DNA from: Thermoflavimicrobium daqui
Lineage (GTDB): Bacteria > Bacillota > Bacilli > Thermoactinomycetales > Thermoactinomycetaceae
Assembly: GCF_003313465.1 (NCBI RefSeq)
Contig: NZ_KZ845663.1
Location: forward strand, 186,001 to 250,000
DNA: 64,000 nucleotides
Direction: 5' to 3'
In this document: in pieces, positions 1 through 8,320 of the stretch
How the letters are laid out: each line of letters opens with the position of its first letter
How positions within the stretch are numbered: the stretch's first letter is position 1
Translations under genes and position numbers: made by a program
Notes under the pieces: generated by a model
Databases searched by the model: none
What the model saw: the letters and a program-made list of their open reading frames with translations, nothing else
Told to the model about the DNA's origin: nothing

Positions 1-651
1 TTCTTTCCATTTCATATCTGGGCGAAGCTGACTTAACGACTGAACTTGGTCTACAGCAATTTGATTATTTATTAAATATGCAAAGCGCATACCGACCTCT
101 GATTCATCCCATTCATCAGGTGGACGGGAGATCACGTCCGTAATTCTTATTTGTGTTGGCTTAAAAATAGAAGCTGCAATAAGTGCTGTTTCATCCCCAT
201 TACTCCCTGCATGAGCAAGACCCCTAAGTGATCCCAATACAAATATACTACCAGTTGATTGAACACAACCTCCAGGGTTAACATCTCCAAGTAACAATAA
301 GTCGCCTTTATGTGTTAGTATCTGACCTGAACGTACAGTACCAGCTAACATTTGCACACCTGAAGTATGTAATAAATCGGAGCTTTCTTCACTTTCAAAG
401 CCTTGAATCAACAAATTTTTCTTGGTTGCAAATAACTGACGCAGGGCTATCTCCTCTGGTTTCGTAATTTGTCTTTTTCCCAATTTTATTAAAACTTTGG
501 TATCAGGGCCATTCCATAGCGATGAATGATTATATTCAAGTAGCTGTTTTAGCTCTTCAAGTAGTCTAGAAAAAGGGCAGGAATCATTTAAAATAAAAAG
601 AAGGCCATCCTTTGTCCCTTTAATGGTTACCCCTGGTCTCACCTTTCCCAT
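1..651 (-). CDS. minC: Septum site-determining protein MinC (partial, 3' end outside window)
   Basis: MinC inhibits FtsZ polymerisation away from midcell, working with the ATPase MinD. I translated 217 codons that run off the left edge. The C-terminal half shows the repetitive Gly-rich beta-helix typical of the family (GTVRSGQ, KGDLLLLGDVNPGG, GSIFVLGSLRGLAHAG), so at most about 10 residues should be missing compared with the usual ~225. I chose the ATG at 649-651; an in-frame GTG two codons upstream (655-657) is a possible alternative, with GGCGGGG just before it. minD would be expected next, beyond the edge. In B. subtilis mreBCD separate minC from radC; here they do not. Confidence 0.9.
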   Translation of the reverse strand, partial: MGKVRPGVTIKGTKDGLLFILNDSCPFSRLLEELKQLLEYNHSSLWNGPDTKVLIKLGKRQITKPEEIALRQLFATKKNLLIQGFESEESSDLLHTSGVQMLAGTVRSGQILTHKGDLLLLGDVNPGGCVQSTGSIFVLGSLRGLAHAGSNGDETALIAASIFKPTQIRITDVISRPPDEWDESEVGMRFAYLINNQIAVDQVQSLSQLRPDMKWKE

Positions 652-754
652 TCTCACGTCACCCCGCCTCAAGTAAATGATTTCGCTATATCCCTTTATT
701 TTCCTTCTATAACTAATTTTAGAATCTATATCCATTAAGTAAAAACGTAAACTT

Positions 755-789
755 GGGCAAATTGAGACTTAAAAAGCCTAAATTTGCCC
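755..789 (-). terminator. Long hairpin between radC and minC
   Basis: GGGCAAATT at 755-763 pairs with AATTTGCCC at 781-789, and the inner arms GAGACTT/AAGCCT extend the stem. On the minus strand only a weak T-run (TTTACGTTTTT) follows, so it may act as an attenuator or mRNA-stabilising stem rather than a strong terminator. Confidence 0.45.
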
Positions 790-846
790 TCCAAAGACTT
801 TTTATATTCCTATATCCGGATTTTATTCCGATGATGCAAACATACT

Positions 847-1533
847 TTATATAGCGTCTAAAATGAGTCCTTTTTCTTTCATGCTAAAATAAGATTGGTC
901 ACCAATGATTAAATGGTCGATCAGTTCTATGCCCATTAAATGACCTGCTTCTACTAACCGCTGAGTAACTTCTAAGTCTTCACGACTTGGAGTTACATCG
1001 CCACTTGGGTGATTATGTACACAGATAATTCCTGCTGAACTATAACGAATTGCTTCACGAAATACTTCACGCGGATGAACCACTGATACATTTAAACTAC
1101 CTACAAATATACATTTTTTATGAATAATCTTGTTTTTTGTATTCAAAAATAAACACAAAAAGTGTTCTTGCTCTAAATAGCGCATTTCTTCCATCACACA
1201 TTGTGCAGCATCATATGGAGAGCGAATAGTCACTCTCTCTTCAGGAACAGCACGTGAAATTCTTCTCCCTAACTCTACACCTGCAAGTAACTGAACTGCT
1301 TTTGCTGGTCCAATGCCATGAATCTGAGTCAATTCCATCAAAGATGCTTTAGTCAAACCTTTTAAACCTTCTGTTTGCGATAGGACCCTTTGTGACAGCG
1401 TAAGGACAGATTCATGTGCTGTTCCTGTTCGAAGTAAAAGTGCGATAAGCTCCGCATTCGAAAGCGCTTCCGCACCAAATTTGATTAGACGTTCTCTCGG
1501 TCTTTCCTCGACTGGAACATCTTTTATCAACAC
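847..1533 (-). CDS. radC: RadC family JAMM/MPN-domain protein
   Basis: Member of the RadC family, a DNA-associated JAMM metalloprotease-fold protein whose cellular role remains unsettled. The 228-residue protein has an N-terminal helix-hairpin-helix-like region (about 60-90, motif HGIGPAK) and the C-terminal JAMM motif HNHPSGDVTPS at 173-183 followed by Asp186, so the metal-binding site looks intact. The start is GTG (1531-1533) preceded by GGGGG with 7-nt spacing. It lies directly downstream of maf, as in B. subtilis, and is probably cotranscribed with it. Confidence 0.93.
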   Translation of the reverse strand: MLIKDVPVEERPRERLIKFGAEALSNAELIALLLRTGTAHESVLTLSQRVLSQTEGLKGLTKASLMELTQIHGIGPAKAVQLLAGVELGRRISRAVPEERVTIRSPYDAAQCVMEEMRYLEQEHFLCLFLNTKNKIIHKKCIFVGSLNVSVVHPREVFREAIRYSSAGIICVHNHPSGDVTPSREDLEVTQRLVEAGHLMGIELIDHLIIGDQSYFSMKEKGLILDAI

Positions 1534-1609
1534 GCGATTTCCCCCTCTGCATTCATTTTTCCAGAAAGTCCAATGTGATCAGCAGAGGAGTTTATACTTA
1601 CTTTCTGGA

Positions 1610-2206
1610 CTAAAAATCATGAAACATAAAATATCCTAGCTCTTCCATCATCTGATCAAGTAATGACAAAGACAAACCCACAACATTAAAATAGCAACCA
1701 TCCATTTTTTCGATCAATGTAGCTCCATACCCCTGAATACCATAAGCACCTGCTTTATCAAGTGGTTCCCCTGTACGAATGTACCAATCGATCTTCTTTT
1801 GTGACAAAGGCCGCATCCAGACATCTGTTTTTCGTGCTCTAGTTATTTCTCGAACAATTTTTCCTTCTTCGACCTCCACTAAAGCAATGCCACTAAATAC
1901 GTGATGGACTCTACCTTGTAACTGAGCTATCATCTGCATAGCATCTTGAACATCGGTAGGCTTTCCTAAAATCTGTTCGTCCAATACTACAACCGTATCA
2001 GCACCGATGATGAGTGCAGATGAAGCAGATATAGAAACCGCCTTTGCTTTTTTTAACGCAAGGTTTTGAACAGCGTCTTTCGGCTTTATATCTGGAGGCA
2101 GCGTTTCATCAACATGACTTGTCATCACGCGAAAAGATAAATTTAACCCTTCTAATAAAGCTCTTCTTCTTGGCGAACCAGAAGCTAAAATTAATTCTTT
2201 TGGCAT
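1610..2206 (-). CDS. maf: Maf-type nucleoside triphosphate pyrophosphatase
   Basis: Maf proteins hydrolyse non-canonical or surplus nucleoside triphosphates to monophosphates and influence septation in B. subtilis. The N-terminal signature SGSPRRRALL (residues 9-18) and the IIGADTVV segment (near 70) are intact. I chose the ATG at 2204-2206, giving 198 residues, because AAAGG lies about 10 nt upstream; the in-frame GTG three codons earlier overlaps that Shine-Dalgarno sequence. The slightly long C-terminus (ending in ELGYFMFHDF) is the only deviation. Neighbours spoIIB, maf, radC and minC match the conserved cell-division/sporulation cluster. Confidence 0.92.
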   Translation of the reverse strand: MPKELILASGSPRRRALLEGLNLSFRVMTSHVDETLPPDIKPKDAVQNLALKKAKAVSISASSALIIGADTVVVLDEQILGKPTDVQDAMQMIAQLQGRVHHVFSGIALVEVEEGKIVREITRARKTDVWMRPLSQKKIDWYIRTGEPLDKAGAYGIQGYGATLIEKMDGCYFNVVGLSLSLLDQMMEELGYFMFHDF

Positions 2207-2274
2207 TTTATCCACACCTTTCTACATTAGGTAATAAATTTATTATAACCAAGTATTTTAGTATATTTTAGGTC

Positions 2275-2303
2275 AAAAAAAACACCCACATGTAGAAGGT
2301 GTT
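2275..2303 (-). terminator. Terminator downstream of spoIIB
   Basis: AACACC (2281-2286) pairs with GGTGTT (2298-2303). On the minus strand the stem is followed directly by a run of eight T. It would separate spoIIB transcripts from maf-radC. Confidence 0.7.
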
Positions 2304-2398
2304 AGAATCATTGAAGTTATAATTTTAGTTTAGCAAAGTTGCTTTTAATCAACAAGAAACAATTTTATATTCCTAAATTATCCGATCTATCAGTTTAT

Positions 2399-3451
2399 TT
2401 AATTTTGTAAATATCTAGTCAATTGATCATACCCTGTAATATAATGGACTAATCCTTCTTGCATCTGCCATAACAGAGCTTGACTTGGGTTCTTCTGTAA
2501 TTCCATTCCACTTTGCATCGCTTGCGATAATCCACGCATCATTTCAGAAAGAGCATCAGAAGTAGTTGAAGAAAATTCTGCTTCGATTGCCTGCATTTCG
2601 GTCACCCACTTTTTATAGTCTTTGATCCAAGTATTATGAAATATAAATGGAGTCATAGGCTTTGAGTCGGTTTTCATTTGCTGTACAGAAGCAATGCCTA
2701 GTTGCTTTATTAAACTATTTCCTCTTTCCAAGGCTTTGGGAAGTTCTACAGGCAACTTTTTCCCTTTTACCTTTTTTGCTAGCTTTTGACCACCTATTTC
2801 CCATTCTTTTAAATACATATCGACTTCTTTTTGCTTAAACATGGTGGATAATTTTAATGCATCATCATATGTCATTCCAACCCCTAAAAAAATACGATAG
2901 GGTTCTGTTGATGACAACACAGCTGAAAGCCCTTTCGTACGAAAAGCTTGGACTTTCTTTTTAGCGCCATCATGGTCTTGAAAGTTACCTGCTTGTAACA
3001 TGACGACCTTTAAAGTAGGAATTACACCGAGATGGTTCAAGCTAGGATGTAAGGAGTCAAATGTAGCAGGTGACTGCTTGACTAAATGAGAATCAATCGA
3101 AGAGAGATGTGTTGGCTGTTCCGAAAAAAACAATTGCAATAAAGATCCTCCCATAATCACACCCACTAAGATAGCTCCTCCAACTGAGAGCATATGTTGT
3201 AGGAAGTTAGGAGAAACTTTTATTGATTTTTTCTTTATAAGTGGATGTTTAGAAGGTTTCCAACCGATTTTTTTTCCTTTTCCCCCCTTTTGCAAAAATT
3301 CAATCCCCTGCTGTAACCAATCTAAGATTTGAGGATCTCTTCTAGGATGATGGTTTATTTTTACTGGTGGTATTGTTTTATGGTTTTGCGCTGAAACAAT
3401 GATTTTTAATCCTTTTTTTTGTGGATAAACATTCACTTTATTTTTATCCAT
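2399..3451 (-). CDS. spoIIB: SPOR-domain protein, SpoIIB-like
   Basis: Probable orthologue of stage II sporulation protein B, which helps septal peptidoglycan remodelling at the start of engulfment. The 350-residue protein has a basic cytoplasmic N-terminus, one membrane helix at about 84-108 and an extracytoplasmic SPOR-like domain at about 147-218 (VVMLQAGNF, AKKKVQAFRTKG, YRIFLGVGMTYDDA). The C-terminal third is helical with no recognised domain. Identification rests on topology, the SPOR domain and position next to maf-radC, as in B. subtilis; overall sequence similarity cannot be measured here. GGAATAAAAAG precedes the ATG. Confidence 0.75.
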   Translation of the reverse strand: MDKNKVNVYPQKKGLKIIVSAQNHKTIPPVKINHHPRRDPQILDWLQQGIEFLQKGGKGKKIGWKPSKHPLIKKKSIKVSPNFLQHMLSVGGAILVGVIMGGSLLQLFFSEQPTHLSSIDSHLVKQSPATFDSLHPSLNHLGVIPTLKVVMLQAGNFQDHDGAKKKVQAFRTKGLSAVLSSTEPYRIFLGVGMTYDDALKLSTMFKQKEVDMYLKEWEIGGQKLAKKVKGKKLPVELPKALERGNSLIKQLGIASVQQMKTDSKPMTPFIFHNTWIKDYKKWVTEMQAIEAEFSSTTSDALSEMMRGLSQAMQSGMELQKNPSQALLWQMQEGLVHYITGYDQLTRYLQN

Positions 3452-3600
3452 CTTTTTATTCCGTCCCTTCTCTAACTATTACTATATCTTTATGGGGCTA
3501 GTAGAGAAGATAGAACATAAGAAGCCGCTTGCCTATAAATTCTCCATATGTGGCAACTTATCATTAGACCCCATATAAGAAGAAAATCTACTGAATGAAA

Positions 3601-3637
3601 GAAAAGAAAAACGCTCGTTACCTTAAGCAACAAGCGC
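3601..3637 (-). terminator. Terminator after the pil genes
   Basis: On the minus strand GCGCTTGTT (+ strand 3629-3637) pairs with AACGAGCGT (3611-3619), including two G-T pairs, and is followed by TTTTTCTTTTC. It lies just after pilO and ends the pilT-D-M-N-O run. Confidence 0.7.
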
Positions 3638-3715
3638 TACATCTTTACTTCTATTCTATCCATCTTCCCCCACCTCAAGCCTAAAGCCCAGTAGCAGAGG
3701 TATTCAAATTTTTTA

Positions 3716-4576
3716 TTAGTTTCCCGCTTTTGAGTCATTGGTAGTTTCTTGGTTAATCGTACCACTTTTTTTCTGTTGTTGTTCATTCATTTTCTTCATA
3801 AGCTCTTCTTGGGTTGGCTTAGGTTTTATCTCGATCCTAGTCGGTGATTGTGTCGGAATATTCTTTTCATTACCAACCGTGGCTGGAGATAACTTTAAGT
3901 TTGAATCCATATAAATATATAAAACCAAACGTACACGTGTGTTCCCTATTTTATTTTCATCTTGATTTAAAATTAGATTATCCCATTCGCGAATACGAAT
4001 CATTCGATCCAAATCTTTTATTGATTGAAACCATATTTTCAGTTGCGTAGAATCGGCGTCTAAATAAACATCCGCATAAATCATAGATAGATGGGGTGCT
4101 AATGATTTTTGTGACTCTTTTTTATCATGATATAAATAATGCTCCAAGCTTGTTTTTAGATCCGCAACGGATTTAAGATCCGAAATCTTTATCTCGTTTT
4201 TTATTTGATCTAAATCACCTTCTTTTGCCGCAAAGCGCATATCTTTCCACTTTACTCCTGAGGCTTTTGCCTTTGCTTGGAGGGCTTCAATTACACGTGA
4301 GACATTGATTTCAGTAGGTACCTTCGCATTAAGCGCTTGCAGTTCTTCCGTAGTCGGTGGACGTAAGCCTTGATCTACTAACTTTACAGTTGATTCATGT
4401 TCTCGTACATATTTCTGTAGGTTATTTAAGTGATCTCTGGTTTTCTTTAACTCCAGATGCTGTAAATATAATAGGGGACCACATATGATCATGACGAGTA
4501 ATAAGCATAATGCAAACAGTGACCATAAAAACTCTTTTGATTTCCACCACAAGGGCTGTTTCCACCACGGTGTCAC
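3716..4576 (-). CDS. pilO: PilO-like type IV pilus inner-membrane alignment protein
   Basis: Probable PilO-type component of a type IV pilus alignment complex (PilM-N-O). The 286-residue protein has a short N-terminal cytoplasmic tail, a membrane helix at about 17-37, a coiled coil (about 38-65) and then a ferredoxin-like extracytoplasmic region; the last 50 residues are polar, Pro/Lys/Gln-rich and low-complexity. The start is GTG at 4574-4576 with GGAGG 6 nt upstream, and the frame overlaps the end of pilN by 4 bp, which indicates translational coupling. Assignment rests on topology and gene order more than on residue motifs. Confidence 0.65.
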   Translation of the reverse strand: MTPWWKQPLWWKSKEFLWSLFALCLLLVMIICGPLLYLQHLELKKTRDHLNNLQKYVREHESTVKLVDQGLRPPTTEELQALNAKVPTEINVSRVIEALQAKAKASGVKWKDMRFAAKEGDLDQIKNEIKISDLKSVADLKTSLEHYLYHDKKESQKSLAPHLSMIYADVYLDADSTQLKIWFQSIKDLDRMIRIREWDNLILNQDENKIGNTRVRLVLYIYMDSNLKLSPATVGNEKNIPTQSPTRIEIKPKPTQEELMKKMNEQQQKKSGTINQETTNDSKAGN

Positions 4577-5205
4577 GAACTTCCTCCCTTCTGCTGGGAG
4601 TTATTTTCATTTTTTGTATTATTCCCTTTTGATTCATTGGATTTTTCTATTTTTGGGGGTTGAAATTGAAAACGAAAGCGTACGACAGTCGCATTATCCG
4701 GCTTAATTTGAACCTCTTTAATAGCTGAAGCCTTACCAACGCCTTCAATCATAAACTGCTTAATCAGCTTATTCGCTTTCATCTTCGTTTCAAAAATGCT
4801 CATATTGTGCTCTGAAGCAAATACTACCATTCCTGATAGCTCGTTCCCTTTTGCTTTAAGATTAAAAGTTTTAGCTTCTGGCGTTAAAGCTTGTCCAATC
4901 GCTTGCAAAGCTAAATCCCATTCTATATTTTCCGATTGTAACTTTTCTACCGTTTCCTTGTAATTAAGTACGGATCCATGCTGTTTGCGAAATTTTTGCT
5001 CTTGTTCTACCTTTTTCTTTGTTTCTTTTTCGACAGGTTCCAATAGTTTTTTTTGCTTTTCTAGCTTTTCTATTTGCGTGGACTGCTCCCAAAATAAAAA
5101 ACCAGCGGCTCCTACTAATAAAACATGAAAGAGAATAATTCCACCAACCCACCAACGAAAATACCGCTTCACAGAGGAAACTGGCTCCATCAAGTTAATC
5201 TTCAT
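4573..5205 (-). CDS. pilN: PilN-like type IV pilus assembly protein
   Basis: The 210-residue protein opens with the PilN-type motif MKINLMEP, has one membrane helix at about 20-40, a coiled coil up to about 75 and an extracytoplasmic alpha/beta domain, and ends with a Ser/Asn/Gln-rich tail. PilN links cytoplasmic PilM to periplasmic or extracytoplasmic PilO. It overlaps pilM by one base (TGATG) and pilO by four, with GGAGGG before the start. In canonical systems an N-terminal peptide of PilN binds PilM, which fits the order here. Confidence 0.7.
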   Translation of the reverse strand: MKINLMEPVSSVKRYFRWWVGGIILFHVLLVGAAGFLFWEQSTQIEKLEKQKKLLEPVEKETKKKVEQEQKFRKQHGSVLNYKETVEKLQSENIEWDLALQAIGQALTPEAKTFNLKAKGNELSGMVVFASEHNMSIFETKMKANKLIKQFMIEGVGKASAIKEVQIKPDNATVVRFRFQFQPPKIEKSNESKGNNTKNENNSQQKGGSS

Positions 5206-6188
5206 CAGGCTTTCCCTCCGTTAAGTAATGAACCGATCAAAACAGATAATGATGCTCCAAATCGCCCCGTAGGAATTTTTTGTAATTTAGGAGAAATGAA
5301 GTATTCAGGTATGGTATCGACGGAAATTTTCGCTGGAATTTGTCCGAGTAACCAATTTCGTAAAAGATAAAGATCAATTCCCTCACCTGTCAATATCCAC
5401 TCATCAGGCAGCCAATGAAACTCTTGAAACCAGCTTTCCATTTCTTGATCAACTCGATTTAATAAGACTTCACCAAAAGCTACTAGTTCACTTGGTGTTG
5501 TCAAAATGGGTCGGTACCAATCAGAGTAGGAATATCCACCTTGATTACAAAAAGAAATGAGGGGAAGCGACAAATACTTCATCCCTTCCAACTGACTGTC
5601 ACGAAACCAGCTGAGCTCTACACCATTTGCTGTAAAACGAAAGGTAGAAAACGCAAACGGTAAGTCCCTCCGGGTATATTGTAACCATTCAAATAAGGAA
5701 AGGGAGGAAAACTGTACAGAAGCCAGCTCCAAGCCAGCCCAAGCAAAAATATCTTCCAATGAGTCTATCAACTTTTTAGTAGTGATAAATAACATCACTT
5801 TTCGTTGATCACGCTTTTTCGAACGTAAGCTAAAGTAATCAAAAATGACTTTTTCTTTCGTTAGTTTAGGAATCACATTTTTCTCTAACCATGATCTAAT
5901 TTCATTTTCTTTAATTCGAGCCGGAACAGGCTGTTTATATACGCTAATATATTGACTATCCATAACTAAACGTACCATACGTGCAGAAGTATGTTGCTCT
6001 TCTTGCAACTTCTTTAGAAGCCAAATAAATTTATCACGATCAAATATCTGCTCCGAGTGACTCGTTTCCCAAGGTATTGGATGTGAAGTGACATGTTGTA
6101 CAATATGTTTTGCTCTTTTTTTATGTAGCTCTACCATCTTAAAAAAGTGATCTTGTATCTCGATACCAAGAACTCGCCTATAGAACAA
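5205..6188 (-). CDS. pilM: PilM-like actin-fold type IV pilus protein
   Basis: Probable cytoplasmic PilM, the actin-like partner of PilN. The sequence has the family opening (VLGIEIQDHFFKMVEL, matching LGIDIG..xxK.VEL) but the nucleotide-binding motifs further in are weak, so it is a divergent member of about 327 residues. AAAGGAG abuts a TTG at 6198-6200 with no spacing; I therefore prefer the TTG at 6186-6188, 12 nt downstream of that Shine-Dalgarno sequence, but the true start is uncertain. Overlap with pilN indicates an operon. Confidence 0.6.
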   Translation of the reverse strand: MFYRRVLGIEIQDHFFKMVELHKKRAKHIVQHVTSHPIPWETSHSEQIFDRDKFIWLLKKLQEEQHTSARMVRLVMDSQYISVYKQPVPARIKENEIRSWLEKNVIPKLTKEKVIFDYFSLRSKKRDQRKVMLFITTKKLIDSLEDIFAWAGLELASVQFSSLSLFEWLQYTRRDLPFAFSTFRFTANGVELSWFRDSQLEGMKYLSLPLISFCNQGGYSYSDWYRPILTTPSELVAFGEVLLNRVDQEMESWFQEFHWLPDEWILTGEGIDLYLLRNWLLGQIPAKISVDTIPEYFISPKLQKIPTGRFGASLSVLIGSLLNGGKA

Positions 6189-6344
6189 GCAAATCTTCAA
6201 CTCCTTTCTATAACTCTTGCATGATATATTTTATTCTATCCTTCAGAAACGAATGAGGGGATGCCCCAAATACCTACCACTTATCATTTCCCTATATATA
6301 AACGAATCGCTCTGAATTTAAGAATGACATAGAGTTTGGTCGAA

Positions 6345-7082
6345 TTATACAACAACATTGACTACCATAGGTACTAGAGAAGTAAATATGAAGAGTGTGA
6401 CCTTATTACTATAATCAAGCAAATCAAAGTAGAGTTTAAGAATCGCTTCCCCCCATAAATAAGTCAAAAATAAACCCAGTGATATATGTGGACCAAATCG
6501 AATTGCCGTTTTACTTTGAATCGAGTAACCACATATCCACCTACCAAAGACACATAAACAGGCACTTAATGTTGCACACCAAAAAGCAAGCAAAATATTG
6601 GGCCAGCCAACCACCAAAGCACCCATAATTAGAAGCTTTACATCCCCATATCCCAAGCCTTTTGTGAACCAACTTATAAGGCCACTTAACGTTCCAATAA
6701 ATAAACATGCCCATAGATAAGTTCCCAAAGAAGCTCCATCAATCCATAAACGAAATAAGAGCAGGAAAACAAATCCACTATAAGTAAACCAATTTAAAAT
6801 TAATCCTACCCATATATCTGTCAAAGAAGCAAGTAATAATAACCAAATAAATAGTAGAGCTAACCATAATTCCTTAGATTGGCCGAAAGATATGTAGACG
6901 AAATATGTCGCTACACTAACCATAAAAACAGACAACCATTGGAACCATAGTATATTTTTCACTTGGGTTAATCTTGGTGGATCAACTTTCCATTGCAAGA
7001 GCTTATAAGCGAGCCTCGGTAAAAAATAAGCAATACTCCCACTTAGCAAAATAAAAAATATCCCTTGCCAATCAACTCCCAT
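6345..7082 (-). CDS. pilD: Prepilin peptidase (A24 family, PilD/ComC type)
   Basis: Membrane aspartic peptidase that processes prepilin or pseudopilin leaders. The 245-residue protein has about seven membrane helices and both catalytic aspartates in family context: Asp89 in LLLLASLTDIWVGLILN and Asp147 in GYGDVKL. The N-terminal Cys-rich methyltransferase region of bifunctional PilD/ComC enzymes (paired CxxC motifs) is missing, so it may only cleave. It overlaps the end of pilT by 11 bp. B. subtilis has comC, also a prepilin peptidase, in the same interval next to folC. Confidence 0.82.
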   Translation of the reverse strand: MGVDWQGIFFILLSGSIAYFLPRLAYKLLQWKVDPPRLTQVKNILWFQWLSVFMVSVATYFVYISFGQSKELWLALLFIWLLLLASLTDIWVGLILNWFTYSGFVFLLLFRLWIDGASLGTYLWACLFIGTLSGLISWFTKGLGYGDVKLLIMGALVVGWPNILLAFWCATLSACLCVFGRWICGYSIQSKTAIRFGPHISLGLFLTYLWGEAILKLYFDLLDYSNKVTLFIFTSLVPMVVNVVV

Positions 7083-8103
7083 ATCTCATTCGCCCTTTGT
7101 CCAAATCAATATCGATGAGTCCAGCATCTATTAATTGCTGATAAGCTGTCTCTAGAGATTGCATTCCTTGTCCTTTTCCAGCTTGCATTAATGATTCGAT
7201 TTGGTGTAACTGATCAGTGCGAATAAGATGACTGACAGCGGGGGTATTCAACAATACTTCAAAAGCAGCTACACGTTGATGACTTGAATTGCGAAGTGGA
7301 AGTAAGCGCTGTGAAATCACAGCTATAAGCCCAAACGCTAACTGTGATCGGATTTGAGATTGTTTCGAAGCAGGAAAAGCATCAATCATTCGATGGATCG
7401 CGGACATAGCTCTTCCCGTATGTAAAGTCGCCATAACTAACCGACCTGCTTCGGCCGCACGAATCGCAGCATGAATGGTCTCATAGTCACGTAATTCGCC
7501 GATATAAATCACATCTGGATCTTGTCGTAATGCTGTTCGTATCCCTTGTAAAAAACTTTCTGTATCTAGTCCTATCTCCCTCTGCTCAATCATTGACCGT
7601 CTAGGAGTATGTATATATTCAATCGGATCTTCTAAAGTAATGATCCGAAGCGAATCATGTTGATTAAGATGATCAAGCAAAGAGGCAAGCGTTGTTGTCT
7701 TACCACTACCCGTAGGGCCCGCAACCAGAAGTAGTCCTTGTTCTTGATGAATCAAGTTAAGTAAAATATCAGGTATCCCTATGTCCATGGGTTTTGGGAT
7801 TTCTTGAGAAAATAAACGAATGGATAAGCTTGGAAGCCCTTTTTGAAAATAAATGTGTAAACGACACCGTATCCCTATAGGACTAACCAAACTAGCATCG
7901 ATTTCCTTACGCTTATTAAACTTCTGAATCTCTTGAGGATGTAATGTTTGCGTGAGAAAGTCTTCGATATCCGTGAAAGTCATATGAACCGATTCAATCG
8001 GAACAAGCTGACCTTGTATCCGCATCCAAGCAGAAAAGTCAGATATATGTAGATCAGAAGCATGGCTTTGATATGCCATCTCAATCAAATCGAATATAGA
8101 CAA
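7072..8103 (-). CDS. pilT: Type IV pilus retraction ATPase PilT
   Basis: PilT powers pilus retraction and twitching motility or DNA uptake. From the TTG at 8101-8103 the protein has 343 residues, the usual PilT length; GGAGG lies 7 nt upstream. A longer frame back to 8199 adds 32 residues unlike PilT and is rejected. The Walker A box GPTGSGKT is at 129-136, followed by ITLEDPIEY, the Walker B region DPDVIYIGELRD, and the His box LVMATLHT. The C-terminal PilT module (AAFEVLLNTPAVSHLIR, GMQSLE) distinguishes it from the extension ATPase PilB. No pilB, pilC or pilin gene is seen nearby. Confidence 0.88.
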   Translation of the reverse strand: MSIFDLIEMAYQSHASDLHISDFSAWMRIQGQLVPIESVHMTFTDIEDFLTQTLHPQEIQKFNKRKEIDASLVSPIGIRCRLHIYFQKGLPSLSIRLFSQEIPKPMDIGIPDILLNLIHQEQGLLLVAGPTGSGKTTTLASLLDHLNQHDSLRIITLEDPIEYIHTPRRSMIEQREIGLDTESFLQGIRTALRQDPDVIYIGELRDYETIHAAIRAAEAGRLVMATLHTGRAMSAIHRMIDAFPASKQSQIRSQLAFGLIAVISQRLLPLRNSSHQRVAAFEVLLNTPAVSHLIRTDQLHQIESLMQAGKGQGMQSLETAYQQLIDAGLIDIDLDKGRMRYGS

Positions 8104-8231
8104 AATGACTCCTCCAAGACTGACCTTCTTTCTAATATATCTTATCGAAACTTTAACAAGCTTTCTTTTACAATATTTTAACAATATAGAGGACACCATT
8201 AAGAATGATCACTTATTACTTTTCGTTCAAA

Positions 8232-8262
8232 TAAAAACGTCCTTAGTAAATAACCAAGGACG
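8232..8262 (-). terminator. Terminator downstream of pepF
   Basis: CGTCCTT (8238-8244) pairs with AAGGACG (8256-8262). On the minus strand the stem is followed by TTTTTATTTG, a good intrinsic terminator for pepF. Confidence 0.75.
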
Positions 8263-8320
8263 CTCTCATCATTATTTAATACCCTTAGGAAGTAACTTTT
8301 AAGTATTTCCTCACCCATAA

